Source of the DNA: Hyphomicrobiales bacterium
GTDB lineage: Bacteria > Pseudomonadota > Alphaproteobacteria > Rhizobiales > Rhizobiaceae
Assembly: GCA_900467685.1 (NCBI GenBank)
Contig: UBQX01000028.1
Location: forward strand, 1 to 64,000
Direction: 5' to 3'
DNA: 64,000 nucleotides
Below, piece after piece: positions 9,701-18,711 of this stretch. A model generated the notes under the pieces. It saw only the letters and a program-made list of their open reading frames with translations. It made no database searches and was not told the origin of the DNA. Position 1 is the stretch's first letter. The number at the start of each line of letters is the position of its first letter. The translations under genes and the position numbers were made by a program.

Positions 9701-9721
9701 CAGCCACCTCCGGATATGAAA

Positions 9722-9747
9722 ACGGGCGGCCCAGTGAAGCCGCCCGT
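9722..9747 (-). terminator. Attenuator-like hairpin between rpsP and rimM
   Basis: Perfect 9-bp inverted repeat ACGGGCGGC/GCCGCCCGT with an 8-base loop. On the minus strand it ends in GTTTTC. It sits between rpsP and rimM within one operon, so partial termination, or protection of the rpsP 3' end, could make S16 more abundant than RimM and TrmD. Confidence 0.6.
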
Positions 9748-9772
9748 CGGATCAAGGTCAAGTCGCTGGAAA

Positions 9773-10129
9773 TTATTCCGCAGCAGCGGCTTCAGCGGCC
9801 TTGGCTTCGCGTTCCTTGGCGCGCTCGACGGCCTTCTTGCCCGGCTTTGCCTTTTCCGGGTTGTTGCGGGCTTCGCGCTTGGCAAGGCCGGCGTCGTTCA
9901 GGAAGCGCAGGACGCGGTCGGTCGGCTGTGCGCCGTTGTCGAGCCAATGCTGGATGCGCTCGTTGTTCAGAACGATGCGGCCTTCAGCGTCCTTGGCGAT
10001 CATCGGGTTCCAGGAACCGACCTTCTCGAGGAAGCGGCCATCGCGCGGCGAACGGGCGTCGGCAACGACGATCTGGTAGTACGGACGCTTCTTGGAGCCA
10101 CCGCGGGCGAGACGAATCTTCAGTGCCAT
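9773..10129 (-). CDS. rpsP: 30S ribosomal protein S16
   Basis: S16 binds 16S rRNA early in 30S assembly. The first 80 residues match the family exactly in style: [20 protein letters not shown], then [14 protein letters not shown] and [10 protein letters not shown]. The 118-residue length includes a Lys/Ala/Glu-rich tail beyond the roughly 82 residues of E. coli S16, common in Rhizobiales. It heads the rpsP-rimM-trmD unit. The good ribosome-binding site AAGGAG lies 7 bases before the ATG. Confidence 0.97.
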   Translation of the reverse strand: MALKIRLARGGSKKRPYYQIVVADARSPRDGRFLEKVGSWNPMIAKDAEGRIVLNNERIQHWLDNGAQPTDRVLRFLNDAGLAKREARNNPEKAKPGKKAVERAKEREAKAAEAAAAE

Positions 10130-10259
10130 TTCATTTCTCCTTCAGGCATTGATATGCCGCTTGCAGGCGGCGATTTCGTTACATTTCGTATGCAGCAGGA
10201 TGCTGCGTATTCTCTTGCGTGCGCATCGGATTTTTCCGGTCCGATGCGACTTCAAGCCT

Positions 10260-10565
10260 TCATTTGCCGTTATGTTCGGCGGCGATGGCTTCATGATGCC
10301 GGATGACTTCCTTGATGATGAAGTTCAGGAACTTCTCGGCGAAATCCGGGTCCAGATTGGCCTCCTTCGCCAGACGGCGAAGACGTTCGATCTGGTATTC
10401 CTCGCGCGCCGGGTCAGACGGCGGCAATTCATGCGTGGCCTTCAAGACGCCGACTTCCTTGGTGCAGCGGAAGCGCTCGGCGAGCATGTGGACGAGAGCG
10501 GCGTCGATATTGTCGATCGACTGGCGGTAGCCGGAAAGCTTGGCCTTGATTTCGGGATCGATCAC
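10260..10565 (-). CDS. Monofunctional chorismate mutase (AroQ fold)
   Basis: Converts chorismate to prephenate for phenylalanine and tyrosine synthesis. The 101-residue all-helical protein fits the AroQ class: helix 1 SGYRQSIDNIDAALVHMLAE, the catalytic Arg and Lys in FRCTKEVGVLKA, DPAREEYQIERL, and a final helix FLNFIIKEVIRHHE. It has no prephenate dehydratase or ACT domain. It lies only 12 bases after ffh and 130 bases before rpsP, so it is probably co-transcribed with ffh. Confidence 0.9.
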   Translation of the reverse strand: MIDPEIKAKLSGYRQSIDNIDAALVHMLAERFRCTKEVGVLKATHELPPSDPAREEYQIERLRRLAKEANLDPDFAEKFLNFIIKEVIRHHEAIAAEHNGK

Positions 10566-10577
10566 GAAATGCTCTCC

Positions 10578-12131
10578 TTACTTCTTCTTCGGCAGGCCTG
10601 GCAGTCCGCCAAGGCCCGGCAGTTTCATGCCGCCCAAACCCGGCAAGCCGCCCGGCAGACCACCGGGCAGGCCGCCCATGCCCTTGGTGAGGCCGGAGGC
10701 TTCCGCCTGCTTGGCGAGTGCTTCCAACTGCTTGGGGTCCATGCTGGACAGGTCCGGCATGCCGCCGCCCATACCCCCGAGGCCCATCTTGTTCGCGAGC
10801 CCGCCCATCATCTGCTTCATCATGCCGCCCTTCTTGCCGCCCATCATTTTCATCATGTCGGCCATCTGGCGGTGCATTTTCAGGAGCTTGTTGATGTCGG
10901 CAGCGTCCGTGCCTGAGCCGGCGGCGATGCGCTTCTTGCGGCTGTGCTTGAGAATGTCGGGGTTGGCGCGCTCGGCCTTGGTCATCGAGGAGATGATGGC
11001 GAGCTGGCGCTTGAAGATATTGTCGTTGAGGCCGGCAGCGGCCATCTTGTCCTTCATGCCGGCCATGCCGGGCATCATGCCCATGATGCCGCCCATGCCG
11101 CCCAGCTTCTCCATCTGGCGGATCTGGTCGGCCATGTCGTTCAGGTCGAACTTGCCCTTGGCCATGCGGGCGGCCATGGCGGCAGCCTTTTCGGCGTCGA
11201 TGGATTCGGCTGCGCGCTCAACGAGCGAGACGATGTCGCCCATGCCGAGAATGCGGTCGGCGATACGGCGGGGATGGAACTCGTCGAGTTCATCCATCTT
11301 TTCGCCGACGCCGATGAGCTTGACCGGCTTGCCGGTGACGGCGCGCATCGAAAGGGCGGCACCGCCGCGGCCATCGCCGTCCATGCGGGTCAGAACGAGG
11401 CCGGTGATGCCGACGCGCTCATCGAAATTGCGGGCGAGGTTGACGGCGTCCTGACCGGTCAGCGCATCGGCGACCAGCAGGATTTCGTGCGGATTGGCCT
11501 TTTTCTTGATATCGGCCATTTCCACCATCAACGGTTCGTCGATGTGGGTGCGGCCGGCGGTGTCGAGGATGACGACGTCATGGCCGCCGAGCTTGGCGGC
11601 CTGCACGGCGCGCGCTGCGATGTCGACCGGCGACTGGCCGTCAATGATCGGCAGCGTGTCGACGCCGGTCTGAACGCCCAGCTGCCGCAGCTGCTCCTGG
11701 GCTGCCGGGCGGCGCGTGTCGAGCGAGGCCATCAGGACCTTCTTGCGCTCGCGCGTCGTCAGCCGCTTGGCGATCTTGGCGGACGTCGTCGTCTTGCCCG
11801 AGCCCTGAAGGCCGACCATCATGATGACGACGGGCGCTGCGGCGTTGAGGCTGATGCCTTCGCCATCCGTGCCGAGCATGTCGACCAGCTCGTCATGGAC
11901 GATCTTGACGACCATCTGGCCGGGCTTGATCGACTTCAGGATTTCCGCGCCGACAGCCTTTTCGCGGACGCGGTCGGTAAAGCCGCGAACGACTTCGAGC
12001 GCGACGTCGGCTTCCAGAAGCGCACGGCGCACCTCACGCAGCGCCGCGGAAACGTCAGCTTCCGAAAGCGCGCCACGTCCGGTCAGCCCATTCAGAATGG
12101 AGCCAAGACGTTCCTGGAGGTTATCAAACAT
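10578..12131 (-). CDS. ffh: Signal recognition particle protein Ffh
   Basis: SRP54 homologue that binds signal peptides on translating ribosomes and 4.5S RNA, and hands nascent membrane proteins to FtsY (18712-20280). The 517 residues show the N domain, then G-domain motifs GLQGSGKTTTSAKIA (about residue 107), DTRRPAAQEQL, DTAGRTH and TRMDGDGRGG. The Met/Gly-rich M domain spans about residues 300-450, with a Gly/Leu/Pro-rich tail ending in PKKK. The ATG at 12131 (MFDNLQERLGSILNGL) is preferred over an upstream start because AAGGA lies 7 bases before it. Confidence 0.97.
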   Translation of the reverse strand: MFDNLQERLGSILNGLTGRGALSEADVSAALREVRRALLEADVALEVVRGFTDRVREKAVGAEILKSIKPGQMVVKIVHDELVDMLGTDGEGISLNAAAPVVIMMVGLQGSGKTTTSAKIAKRLTTRERKKVLMASLDTRRPAAQEQLRQLGVQTGVDTLPIIDGQSPVDIAARAVQAAKLGGHDVVILDTAGRTHIDEPLMVEMADIKKKANPHEILLVADALTGQDAVNLARNFDERVGITGLVLTRMDGDGRGGAALSMRAVTGKPVKLIGVGEKMDELDEFHPRRIADRILGMGDIVSLVERAAESIDAEKAAAMAARMAKGKFDLNDMADQIRQMEKLGGMGGIMGMMPGMAGMKDKMAAAGLNDNIFKRQLAIISSMTKAERANPDILKHSRKKRIAAGSGTDAADINKLLKMHRQMADMMKMMGGKKGGMMKQMMGGLANKMGLGGMGGGMPDLSSMDPKQLEALAKQAEASGLTKGMGGLPGGLPGGLPGLGGMKLPGLGGLPGLPKKK

Positions 12132-12374
12132 CGTGTCGTCCTTTTCGTTTCGGGGTGTCCGAAACGTCGGTATTGTCCGGCCCGAATGCAAGCGCAAAAC
12201 ACTTCAGCACAAAGCAGTGTGGCATCCGGGGGCGCATCGCGCTGCCGGATGTTGACCTCCGGGATCGAAGCCCCGGTCAGTGGCTCAAGCTTGCCTTGAG
12301 ACGGATTTGGTGGGGCTTAAACAGCAAGATCGGCGGAAAGTCAAGGCTTGCCGCGGGGTGTGCCTTGAACGTCA

Positions 12375-12402
12375 TTGTTCGTTCGGGATATTCCATCTAT
12401 AT
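12375..12402 (+). promoter_or_regulatory. Candidate vapBC promoter
   Basis: TTGTTC (12375-12380) and CTATAT (12397-12402) are separated by 16 bases. CTATAT is the preferred rhizobial -10 hexamer. The distance to the vapB start is 32 bases. Confidence 0.5.
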
Positions 12403-12412
12403 TCAGGAATAT
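12388..12412 (+). promoter_or_regulatory. Candidate VapB autoregulatory operator
   Basis: Perfect 7-bp inverted repeat ATATTCC/GGAATAT whose arms flank the candidate -10 box of vapBC (11-base spacer). VapBC complexes normally repress their own promoter through such repeats. The identity of the site is inferred. Confidence 0.55.
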
Positions 12413-12434
12413 TCATTCGCGCCACGAGGTTTCC

Positions 12435-12680
12435 ATGTCCCTTTATATCCGCGATCCCGGCGTTGATGCCCTGGCGACCGAGTTGCAGCAACGCATGGGC
12501 GCGAAAACGAAGACAGAGGCGGTTCGGACAGCGCTGGAAAAGGCCTTGGCTGAAGCGCCAGCGCCGGTGTGCCTGGAAGAGCGCATCAGACCGATCCAGG
12601 ATCGGATCAAGGCGATGATGGGGCCGCACAAGGTCGAGTTCGATGAAAAGGCCTTCATGGACGAGATGTGGGAAATCTGA
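12435..12680 (+). CDS. VapB-like antitoxin
   Basis: An 81-residue protein of the Rv0623/PSK family of antitoxins. The N-terminal ribbon-helix-helix-like part (MSLYIRDPGVDALATELQQR then KTKTEAVRTALEKAL) should dimerise and bind the operator upstream. The acidic C-terminus (EFDEKAFMDEMWEI) is the part that typically wraps and blocks the PIN toxin. The start at 12435 has GAGG upstream. The stop codon TGA overlaps the toxin ATG by one base (TGATG), so translation is coupled. Confidence 0.88.
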   Translation: MSLYIRDPGVDALATELQQRMGAKTKTEAVRTALEKALAEAPAPVCLEERIRPIQDRIKAMMGPHKVEFDEKAFMDEMWEI

Positions 12681-13117
12681 TGTTTCTGGATGCGTCAGCT
12701 GCCGTCGCCATCCTGACGGATGAGCCGGATGCTTCAAGGCTATTTGCCGCACTCTCGACTGCCGAACGGTCAGCCTTTTATTCATCTTTGGTTGTGTATG
12801 AGACTGTGGTGAGCATCGCGAAGAAAGTCACCTTGTCTCGCTTCGGCGATCACAAGTCCACGCCACCCGATATCTTCGATGCCGTTCAGCAGCGGGTTGA
12901 AGCCTTCTTTGTCGAGATCGGCGCTGTGGAAATGCCGCTGAATGTGGGGCTTCACAAAATCGCCCTCGACGCCGCCCGCCGTTACGGTCGCGGTACCGGG
13001 CATCCTGCGCGGCTGAATTTCGGGGACTGCTTTTCCTATGCCTGCGCCAGAAGCGCGGGCGTGCCGCTGCTGTTCGTCGGCGAGGATTTTGCGCAGACCG
13101 ATATCGCCGCAGCCTGA
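12680..13117 (+). CDS. VapC-like PIN-domain ribonuclease toxin
   Basis: A 145-residue PIN-domain RNase, the toxin of the pair with the preceding VapB. The expected acidic metal ligands are present: Asp4 in MFLDASA, Glu near residue 39 in YETVVS, Asp in LNFGDCFSYA (near residue 117) and a final Asp in VGEDFAQTD. VapC toxins cut tRNA or rRNA; the target here is unknown. The start at 12680 was chosen for its TGATG overlap with vapB and because it places the catalytic Asp at the usual fourth residue. It converges on the diguanylate-cyclase gene with only a 6-base gap. Confidence 0.9.
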   Translation: MFLDASAAVAILTDEPDASRLFAALSTAERSAFYSSLVVYETVVSIAKKVTLSRFGDHKSTPPDIFDAVQQRVEAFFVEIGAVEMPLNVGLHKIALDAARRYGRGTGHPARLNFGDCFSYACARSAGVPLLFVGEDFAQTDIAAA

Positions 13118-13123
13118 GCTGGA

Positions 13124-15235
13124 CTATCCCGCGACGATCAAATCCTGTTCGCGCGCCTTCGCGGCGCTTTTGATCGCCTGCTGCAGGACGCCTGTATTCT
13201 CATCGGCAATCGCATCCATCGATGCGAATGTCGCGAGGATGGCATCATGCGGCGCCGGTCTGCCCAGCAGGTAGCCCTGCATGGCGTCGCATCCCTCCTG
13301 TCGAAGAATGTCGAGCTGGCTGCGGGTTTCCACGCCTTCGGCGAGAACCGGCACATCCATGCTCTTGCCGATCGCAAGCACGGCGCGAATGATGGCGCGC
13401 GCCTGCGGGCTCTCCTCGATCTGGTTCATGAAGGAGCGATCGAGCTTTATCTTATTGAACGGGAAGGTTCTCAACGTTTCCAGCGACGAGTAGCCAGTTC
13501 CGAAATCATCGAGCGCGATGGTCACGCCCAGCGCCTTGATCTGCGAGAGCAGCGAGAGCGTTCGTTCGCGGTTTTCGATGATGGACGATTCTGTCAGTTC
13601 CAGTTCGAGACGGTGCGGGGCAAGGCCCGTCTCATCCAGAACCTTGCGCACAAAGCCCGGAAGCTTCGGATCGTTGAGCTGGATGGGGGAAAGGTTCACC
13701 GCAATCCGCAGATCGTTCGGCCAGATCGCGGCCTGTTCGCAGGCTTTCTGCAGGACCCAGCGACCTATCTCCATGATCAGCCCGCTTTCCTCGGCGATCG
13801 GGATGAAATCGACCGGCGAAACCATGCCGCGCGCCGGATGCCGCCACCGCAACAGGACTTCGTAGCCCGTCACTTCTTCCGTATCGACGGTATTTTGCAT
13901 CTGATAGTAGAGCTCAAGTTCACCATTGGCCAACGCGTTCCGCAGGTCGGCCGCGAGCGCCTTGCGCTGGCGGACGACCTCATCCATGCCGGAATCGTAG
14001 AAGCAGATCGAGGTAATGGCGCTTGCCTTCGCGCGATACATGGCCAGATCGGCGCGGCTCACGAGATCCTGCGCGTCTGGCGCATCCGCCGGATAGAAGG
14101 CGGCGCCCAGGCTGACACCGATGGCGACTTCCGTGCCGTCCTCGAGCGCGATCGGGCGGACCAGCGCGTTCTTGATATGCATCATGTCTTCGAAGACGAG
14201 CTTTTCATTGGTGCAGCGGCAAATCACCGCGAACTCGTCGCCGCCGAGACGGGCGAAGAAGAGCCGGTCCGACTTCAGCGCAGCCAGTCGGTCACCGACT
14301 TCGGCGAGCACGGCATCTCCGGCGAGATGACCCCAAAGATCGTTGATCTCCTTGAACCGGTCGAGATCCATGCCGATGAAGGCGAAACCCTCTGCCGTGC
14401 GATCACTTTGCGCAATGGCTGCCACCAGCTTATCGGTAAAATTCTGCCGGTTCGGCAAGCCGGTGAGGCTGTCGTACAGGGCCATCTGATAGAGCTTGCG
14501 GTCGGAATCGCTGCGGGTCCGGTGGTCGATGACGAAGGAGGTCAGGCCGGTGCCGGCAATCACGATACAGGCCAGCGCAATGGCCATGGCCATTGCCAGA
14601 TAGGAGTTTTGCTGAACGCTCATTCCCCGCAAGACGAGTGGCGTGACCGTCATGGCGGTCATGCCGACGAAATGCAATCCGACGATACCTGCCGCGAAAA
14701 TACCGGCAGCCTTTTCGGGGCGTGCCTTGATATCCTCGCGCTTCATCAATGCCAGCGCGACCATCGAAGCCGCGACGATCATTATAACGGACGCGACAAC
14801 AAACGTCCTCTCCCAGTTCACCAGCCCGTCGATGTGATAGGCGCTCATGCCCACGTAATGCATCGACGCGACGCCCAGGCCCACGAGAATACCGCCGGCT
14901 GCGGCGCTGAAAGGGATCGAGAGTGTCGTGGCAGCCAGGCCGGCGAAGATGCCGGCAATGGCTATCAGAAGAGACACGATGGTCAGGACGGGGTCGAAAC
15001 TGACCGGAGCGCCCGTCTTGAAGGCGAGGATAGCGATGAAATGGGTCGACCAGACCGATGAGCCTGCCGCCGTGGCCGCAAGGAAATTCCACCCCAGCGC
15101 GGTCAGTCCGCTATCTGCCAATCCTCTGTCGAAAAGCCGGAAGGATAGCCAGCTGCCGAGGATACAGATCGCTGCTGCCAGCGCGACCAGTTTCAGATCA
15201 TGCTCCACAGCGATGCACAAAATAACGTCAAGCAT
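13124..15235 (-). CDS. MHYT-GGDEF-EAL cyclic-di-GMP signalling protein
   Basis: A roughly 703-residue membrane sensor with the whole cyclic-di-GMP toolkit. An N-terminal seven-helix MHYT domain (about residues 1-235; MHYVGMSAY, LHFVGMTAM) may sense a diatomic gas or copper. A GGDEF domain follows (LYDSLTGLPNRQNF, intact LGGDEFAVI near residue 335), then an EAL domain with EVL in place of EAL, followed by LRWRHP, DDFGTGYSSL, KLDRSFM and AEGVET. Both catalytic sites look largely intact, so it may make and degrade the messenger. The inhibitory RxxD I-site is absent. The start MLDVILCIAVEHD at 15235 fits the family better than the ATG at 15292. Confidence 0.92.
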   Translation of the reverse strand: MLDVILCIAVEHDLKLVALAAAICILGSWLSFRLFDRGLADSGLTALGWNFLAATAAGSSVWSTHFIAILAFKTGAPVSFDPVLTIVSLLIAIAGIFAGLAATTLSIPFSAAAGGILVGLGVASMHYVGMSAYHIDGLVNWERTFVVASVIMIVAASMVALALMKREDIKARPEKAAGIFAAGIVGLHFVGMTAMTVTPLVLRGMSVQQNSYLAMAMAIALACIVIAGTGLTSFVIDHRTRSDSDRKLYQMALYDSLTGLPNRQNFTDKLVAAIAQSDRTAEGFAFIGMDLDRFKEINDLWGHLAGDAVLAEVGDRLAALKSDRLFFARLGGDEFAVICRCTNEKLVFEDMMHIKNALVRPIALEDGTEVAIGVSLGAAFYPADAPDAQDLVSRADLAMYRAKASAITSICFYDSGMDEVVRQRKALAADLRNALANGELELYYQMQNTVDTEEVTGYEVLLRWRHPARGMVSPVDFIPIAEESGLIMEIGRWVLQKACEQAAIWPNDLRIAVNLSPIQLNDPKLPGFVRKVLDETGLAPHRLELELTESSIIENRERTLSLLSQIKALGVTIALDDFGTGYSSLETLRTFPFNKIKLDRSFMNQIEESPQARAIIRAVLAIGKSMDVPVLAEGVETRSQLDILRQEGCDAMQGYLLGRPAPHDAILATFASMDAIADENTGVLQQAIKSAAKAREQDLIVAG

Positions 15236-15421
15236 ATATATACTCGCTACGATGAATGCGCATTCATGCCATCGGCAGCTTAAGATTTCCATAATACCCT
15301 TATAAATTAGGGGTTTAATCGTAGAATTATATGTTTACGCAGCTAGCAATCTTTAAACGCAACCATACAGCCCCCAATTGCGTTACACAGATATGCGTCG
15401 AACGATAGGCAAAGCTGCAGC

Positions 15422-16429
15422 ATGTCATCTAAAGCAACTGGAAATCCCTATTACAATGGCTCGGTCACCGACCATTTCGACGGTAAGCGTTTCTTCAATC
15501 CCGGCGGCGTCGAGCCGGGCGGGTTTTCCAAGGTGCTGCAATGGCGGTTTCGCGAGAAGCCGCAACCTTGGCCGCCGGCGGTCGCATCTCCCTTCCCACA
15601 GGCCAAGCCCGAGGCGCGGCTGGAGGGAAACCGGCTGCGGGTGACGATGGTCGGACACGCCTCGATGCTCATCCAGACGAATGGGTTTTCAATCCTGACG
15701 GATCCGGTCTGGTCCGAGCGAGTTAGCCCCTTTACCTTCGCCGGGCCGAAGCGCGCCAACGAGCCGGGCATCCGCTTCGAGGACCTGCCGCCTATCGATG
15801 TCGTCATCGTTTCGCACAATCATTACGACCATCTGGATATCGCCACGCTCAAGCGGCTGGTGCGCATCCATAATCCGCTGATTGTCACGCCGCTCGGCAA
15901 TGACACCATCATCCGCCGGTCGATCCCACAGGCGCGAATTCAGGCCATGGATTGGGGCGATCGTTTCGACTACGGCCACGGTCTGGCCTTTCATTGCGAG
16001 CCCGCCCATCACTGGTCGGCGCGTGGCGTCAACGACCGCCGCTTCGCGCTGTGGGCCGCCTTTGTCATCGAGACGCCCGGCGGGCTGATTTATCACATCG
16101 GCGATACCGGCTTTCACGATGGCATAAACTATCGCGCGGCGGGCGAAAAATACGGTCGCTTCCGCCTCGCCATCCTGCCGATCGGGGCCTACGAGCCGCG
16201 CTGGTTCATGAAGGCGCAGCACCAGAATCCGGAAGAGGCGGTGGAGGGGATGCGGTTCTGCAACGCGGCCTATGCGGCCGGGCACCACTGGTTCACATTC
16301 CAGCTCACCAACGAGAATATCCACCATCCCGAGCGGGAACTGCATGCGGCGCTTGATGCGGCCGGCATCTCGCGCGAGCGCTTTCCGGCATTGCAGCCCG
16401 GCATGATTTTCGACGTGCCGCAGGTGTGA
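15422..16429 (+). CDS. MBL-fold metallohydrolase (UlaG/NAPE-PLD-like)
   Basis: A 335-residue metallo-beta-lactamase-fold hydrolase. The zinc motif SHNHYDHLD (HxHxDH form) lies near residue 130, with further metal ligands in CEPAHHWSARG, YHIGDTGF and the C-terminal GHHWFTFQLTNE. The N-terminus (GNPYYNGSVTDHFDGKRFFN, then PGG) is the hallmark of the branch related to N-acyl-phosphatidylethanolamine phospholipase D and YfhB/RomA-type hydrolases. The physiological substrate in rhizobia is not known. The ribosome-binding site is weak. It is divergent from the MHYT-GGDEF-EAL gene across 186 AT-rich bases. Confidence 0.85.
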   Translation: MSSKATGNPYYNGSVTDHFDGKRFFNPGGVEPGGFSKVLQWRFREKPQPWPPAVASPFPQAKPEARLEGNRLRVTMVGHASMLIQTNGFSILTDPVWSERVSPFTFAGPKRANEPGIRFEDLPPIDVVIVSHNHYDHLDIATLKRLVRIHNPLIVTPLGNDTIIRRSIPQARIQAMDWGDRFDYGHGLAFHCEPAHHWSARGVNDRRFALWAAFVIETPGGLIYHIGDTGFHDGINYRAAGEKYGRFRLAILPIGAYEPRWFMKAQHQNPEEAVEGMRFCNAAYAAGHHWFTFQLTNENIHHPERELHAALDAAGISRERFPALQPGMIFDVPQV

Positions 16430-16518
16430 TATCGTCTGCTCTGGAAATCGGCCGGCTTTTCCGCCATATAAGCGGAAATAGGAACAATGGCCGAAACGGC
16501 TGAGAAGAAAGCGAAATC

Positions 16519-17412
16519 ATGTCTGAACGCGTCCCCTTTGCGAAGATGAATGGGCTTGGCAACAAGATCCTCGTCATCGACATGCGCGGCCGCAAGGACA
16601 GGGTGACGCCGGCTGCCGCGATCGCGCTCGACAGCGAGCCTGCGACCAAGTTCGATCAGATCATGGCGATCCACGATCCGAGGCTCGACGGGACGGATGC
16701 CTATATCGATATTCTCAACTGCGACGGCACCCGGGCGCAGGCCTGCGGCAACGGTACGCGCTGCGTGGTGCAGGCGCTTGCCGCCGAGACCGGCAAGCAG
16801 AGCTTCACCTTCCAGACCATCGCCGGCATCCTCAACGCCAAGGAGCATGAGAACGGCTTGATCTCGGTCGATATGGGCGAGCCCGTTTTTGACTGGGACC
16901 GCATTCCGCTCGCGGAAGAGTTTCACGATACCAGCCGGATCGAGCTGCAGATTGGGCCGATCGACAATCCGGTCCTGCATTCGCCGTCCGTGATGTCGAT
17001 GGGCAATCCCCACGCGATCTTCTGGGTCGAGAACGATGTCTGGTCCTACGATCTTGAAAAGTTCGGGCCGCTTCTCGAAAACCATCCCATCTTTCCCGAG
17101 CGCTGCAACATCACCATCGCGCAGGTGACCTCGCCGACCTCGATGACGACGCGCACCTGGGAGCGTGGCGCCGGGCTGACGCTCGCCTGCGGGTCGGCCG
17201 CCTGCTCGGCGGCCGTCAGTGGTGCGCGCACGGGCCGAACGGGCCGCAAGGTGACGATCAATGTTGCCAGCGCCATTCCGCCGGGTTCGCTGGAGCTGGA
17301 ATGGCGGCTGGATAACCACGTCGTCATGACCGGCCCCGCGACCTGGGAATGGTCCGGCACGGTCGATCCCGTCACTGGCGCGTGGCAGGCCGACGAGGCG
17401 GTTGCGGTTTGA
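16519..17412 (+). CDS. dapF: Diaminopimelate epimerase
   Basis: Interconverts LL- and meso-diaminopimelate for lysine and peptidoglycan synthesis, using two cysteines as acid and base. Both are present: QACGNGTRC (Cys76 region) and [10 protein letters not shown] (near residue 225). The 297-residue length is normal, and [15 protein letters not shown] is a typical start. A ribosome-binding site (AAGAAAGCG) lies upstream. Its stop codon overlaps the likely TTG start of mtaB, so the two form a coupled dapF-mtaB-ftsY run. Confidence 0.96.
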   Translation: MSERVPFAKMNGLGNKILVIDMRGRKDRVTPAAAIALDSEPATKFDQIMAIHDPRLDGTDAYIDILNCDGTRAQACGNGTRCVVQALAAETGKQSFTFQTIAGILNAKEHENGLISVDMGEPVFDWDRIPLAEEFHDTSRIELQIGPIDNPVLHSPSVMSMGNPHAIFWVENDVWSYDLEKFGPLLENHPIFPERCNITIAQVTSPTSMTTRTWERGAGLTLACGSAACSAAVSGARTGRTGRKVTINVASAIPPGSLELEWRLDNHVVMTGPATWEWSGTVDPVTGAWQADEAVAV

Positions 17413-18695
17413 GCGGTTCCGGTTCGAATGGGGTCGAAGTCATCACCTTCGGCTGCCGTCTGAATATCTACGAATCCGAAGTCATGAAGGCCGAGGCGGC
17501 GAAGGCCGGGCTGACGGATGCCATTCTCGTGAACACCTGTGCCGTAACGGCTGAGGCCGTGCGGCAGGCACGCCAGGCGATCCGCCGGGCGCGGCGCGAA
17601 AACCCTTCCACCCGAATTGTTGTGACCGGCTGTGCGGCACAGGTCGCCGCGCATGACTTTGCCGCCATGCCGGAAGTGGATGCGGTGATCGGGAATGACG
17701 ACAAGCTGAAAGCGGAGGCTTACCGAAGCTTGCCGGATTTCGGCGTCTCGGCGGAGGAAAAGGCCCGCGTCAACGACATCATGAGCGTGACCGAGACCGC
17801 ACCGCAGATGGTGCGGCTGATTGACGGCCACGTGCGCGCCTTCGTGCAGGTGCAAAACGGCTGTGATCATCGCTGCACCTTCTGCATCATTCCCTATGGC
17901 CGTGGCAATTCGCGCTCGGTGCCGATGGGCGCGGTTGTTGATCAAGTGCGGGAGCTTGCCGCTTCCGGCTACGCGGAAGTCGTGCTGACTGGCGTGGATG
18001 CGACCTCCTATGGCGGCGACTTAGCCGGCACCCCGACGCTCGGTCTTCTGGCGAAGACGATCCTGAAGCAGGTTCCCGAAATCCGGCGGCTACGCCTCTC
18101 CTCCATCGATTCCATTGAAGCCGACCGGCATCTGATGGACCTGATTGCCGACGAGCCGCGCTTCATGCCGCATCTGCATCTGTCCTTGCAGCATGGCGAC
18201 GACCTCATCCTCAAGCGGATGAAGCGGCGGCATTCGCGCGCCGATGCGCTGGCCTTCTGCGCCGATGTGCGCCGGCTGCGGCCCGACATGGCTTTCGGGG
18301 CGGATATCATTGCCGGCTTCCCGACGGAGACGGAGGAGGCCTTTGCCAACTCTCTGCGGCTCGCCGAAGAGATCGGCATCGCGCATCTCCATGTCTTTCC
18401 CTTCAGTCCGCGCGAGGGCACGCCCGCGGCGCGCATGCCGCAGCTCGACCGCCGGCTGGTCAAGGAGCGCGCAGCGCGGTTGAGAGAGACCGGCGAGCGG
18501 TTGGCGCAGGCGCATCTTGCCGCCATGACCGGCACGCGCCAGATCGTACTTGCCGAACGCGGCGGCTTGGCGCATACCGAAAACTTCACGAGCGTCAGGA
18601 CGCCGGACATGGCGCCCGGAACCTTTGCCGAGGTCACGATTTCCGGTCATGACGGCAAGCATCTGATTTACGCAAACGCCGCCCACGCGGCCTGA
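17409..18695 (+). CDS. mtaB: tRNA t6A37 methylthiotransferase
   Basis: Radical-SAM enzyme that adds a methylthio group to N6-threonylcarbamoyladenosine at position 37 of ANN-decoding tRNAs. The N-terminal UPF0004 domain carries the three auxiliary-cluster cysteines (FGCRLN, NTCAVT, TGCAAQ). The radical-SAM CxxxCxxC motif is in [17 protein letters not shown], and a short TRAM-like end follows. No ATG fits the start. A TTG at 17409, overlapping the dapF stop (TTGA), places [12 protein letters not shown] at the usual distance, giving 428 residues. The start remains inferred. Confidence 0.93.
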   Translation: MSGSGSNGVEVITFGCRLNIYESEVMKAEAAKAGLTDAILVNTCAVTAEAVRQARQAIRRARRENPSTRIVVTGCAAQVAAHDFAAMPEVDAVIGNDDKLKAEAYRSLPDFGVSAEEKARVNDIMSVTETAPQMVRLIDGHVRAFVQVQNGCDHRCTFCIIPYGRGNSRSVPMGAVVDQVRELAASGYAEVVLTGVDATSYGGDLAGTPTLGLLAKTILKQVPEIRRLRLSSIDSIEADRHLMDLIADEPRFMPHLHLSLQHGDDLILKRMKRRHSRADALAFCADVRRLRPDMAFGADIIAGFPTETEEAFANSLRLAEEIGIAHLHVFPFSPREGTPAARMPQLDRRLVKERAARLRETGERLAQAHLAAMTGTRQIVLAERGGLAHTENFTSVRTPDMAPGTFAEVTISGHDGKHLIYANAAHAA

Positions 18696-18711
18696 ACCAG
18701 ACGGACGAGAA

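Larger units (their letters stand above)
12132..12434. other. Divergent intergenic region between ffh and vapB
   Basis: About 300 bases without a gene. The ffh promoter should be here on the minus strand, but no convincing pair of boxes was found. A loose inverted repeat (CATCCGG at 12223, CCGGATG at 12245) is present. The vapBC promoter and operator occupy 12375-12412. Confidence 0.5.

Noticed and set aside
12367..12380. GAAC-N6-GTTC near the vapBC promoter as a LexA site
   Set aside because: Wrong spacing and orientation for the alphaproteobacterial GTTC-N7-GTTC direct repeat; it also overlaps ordinary promoter sequence.
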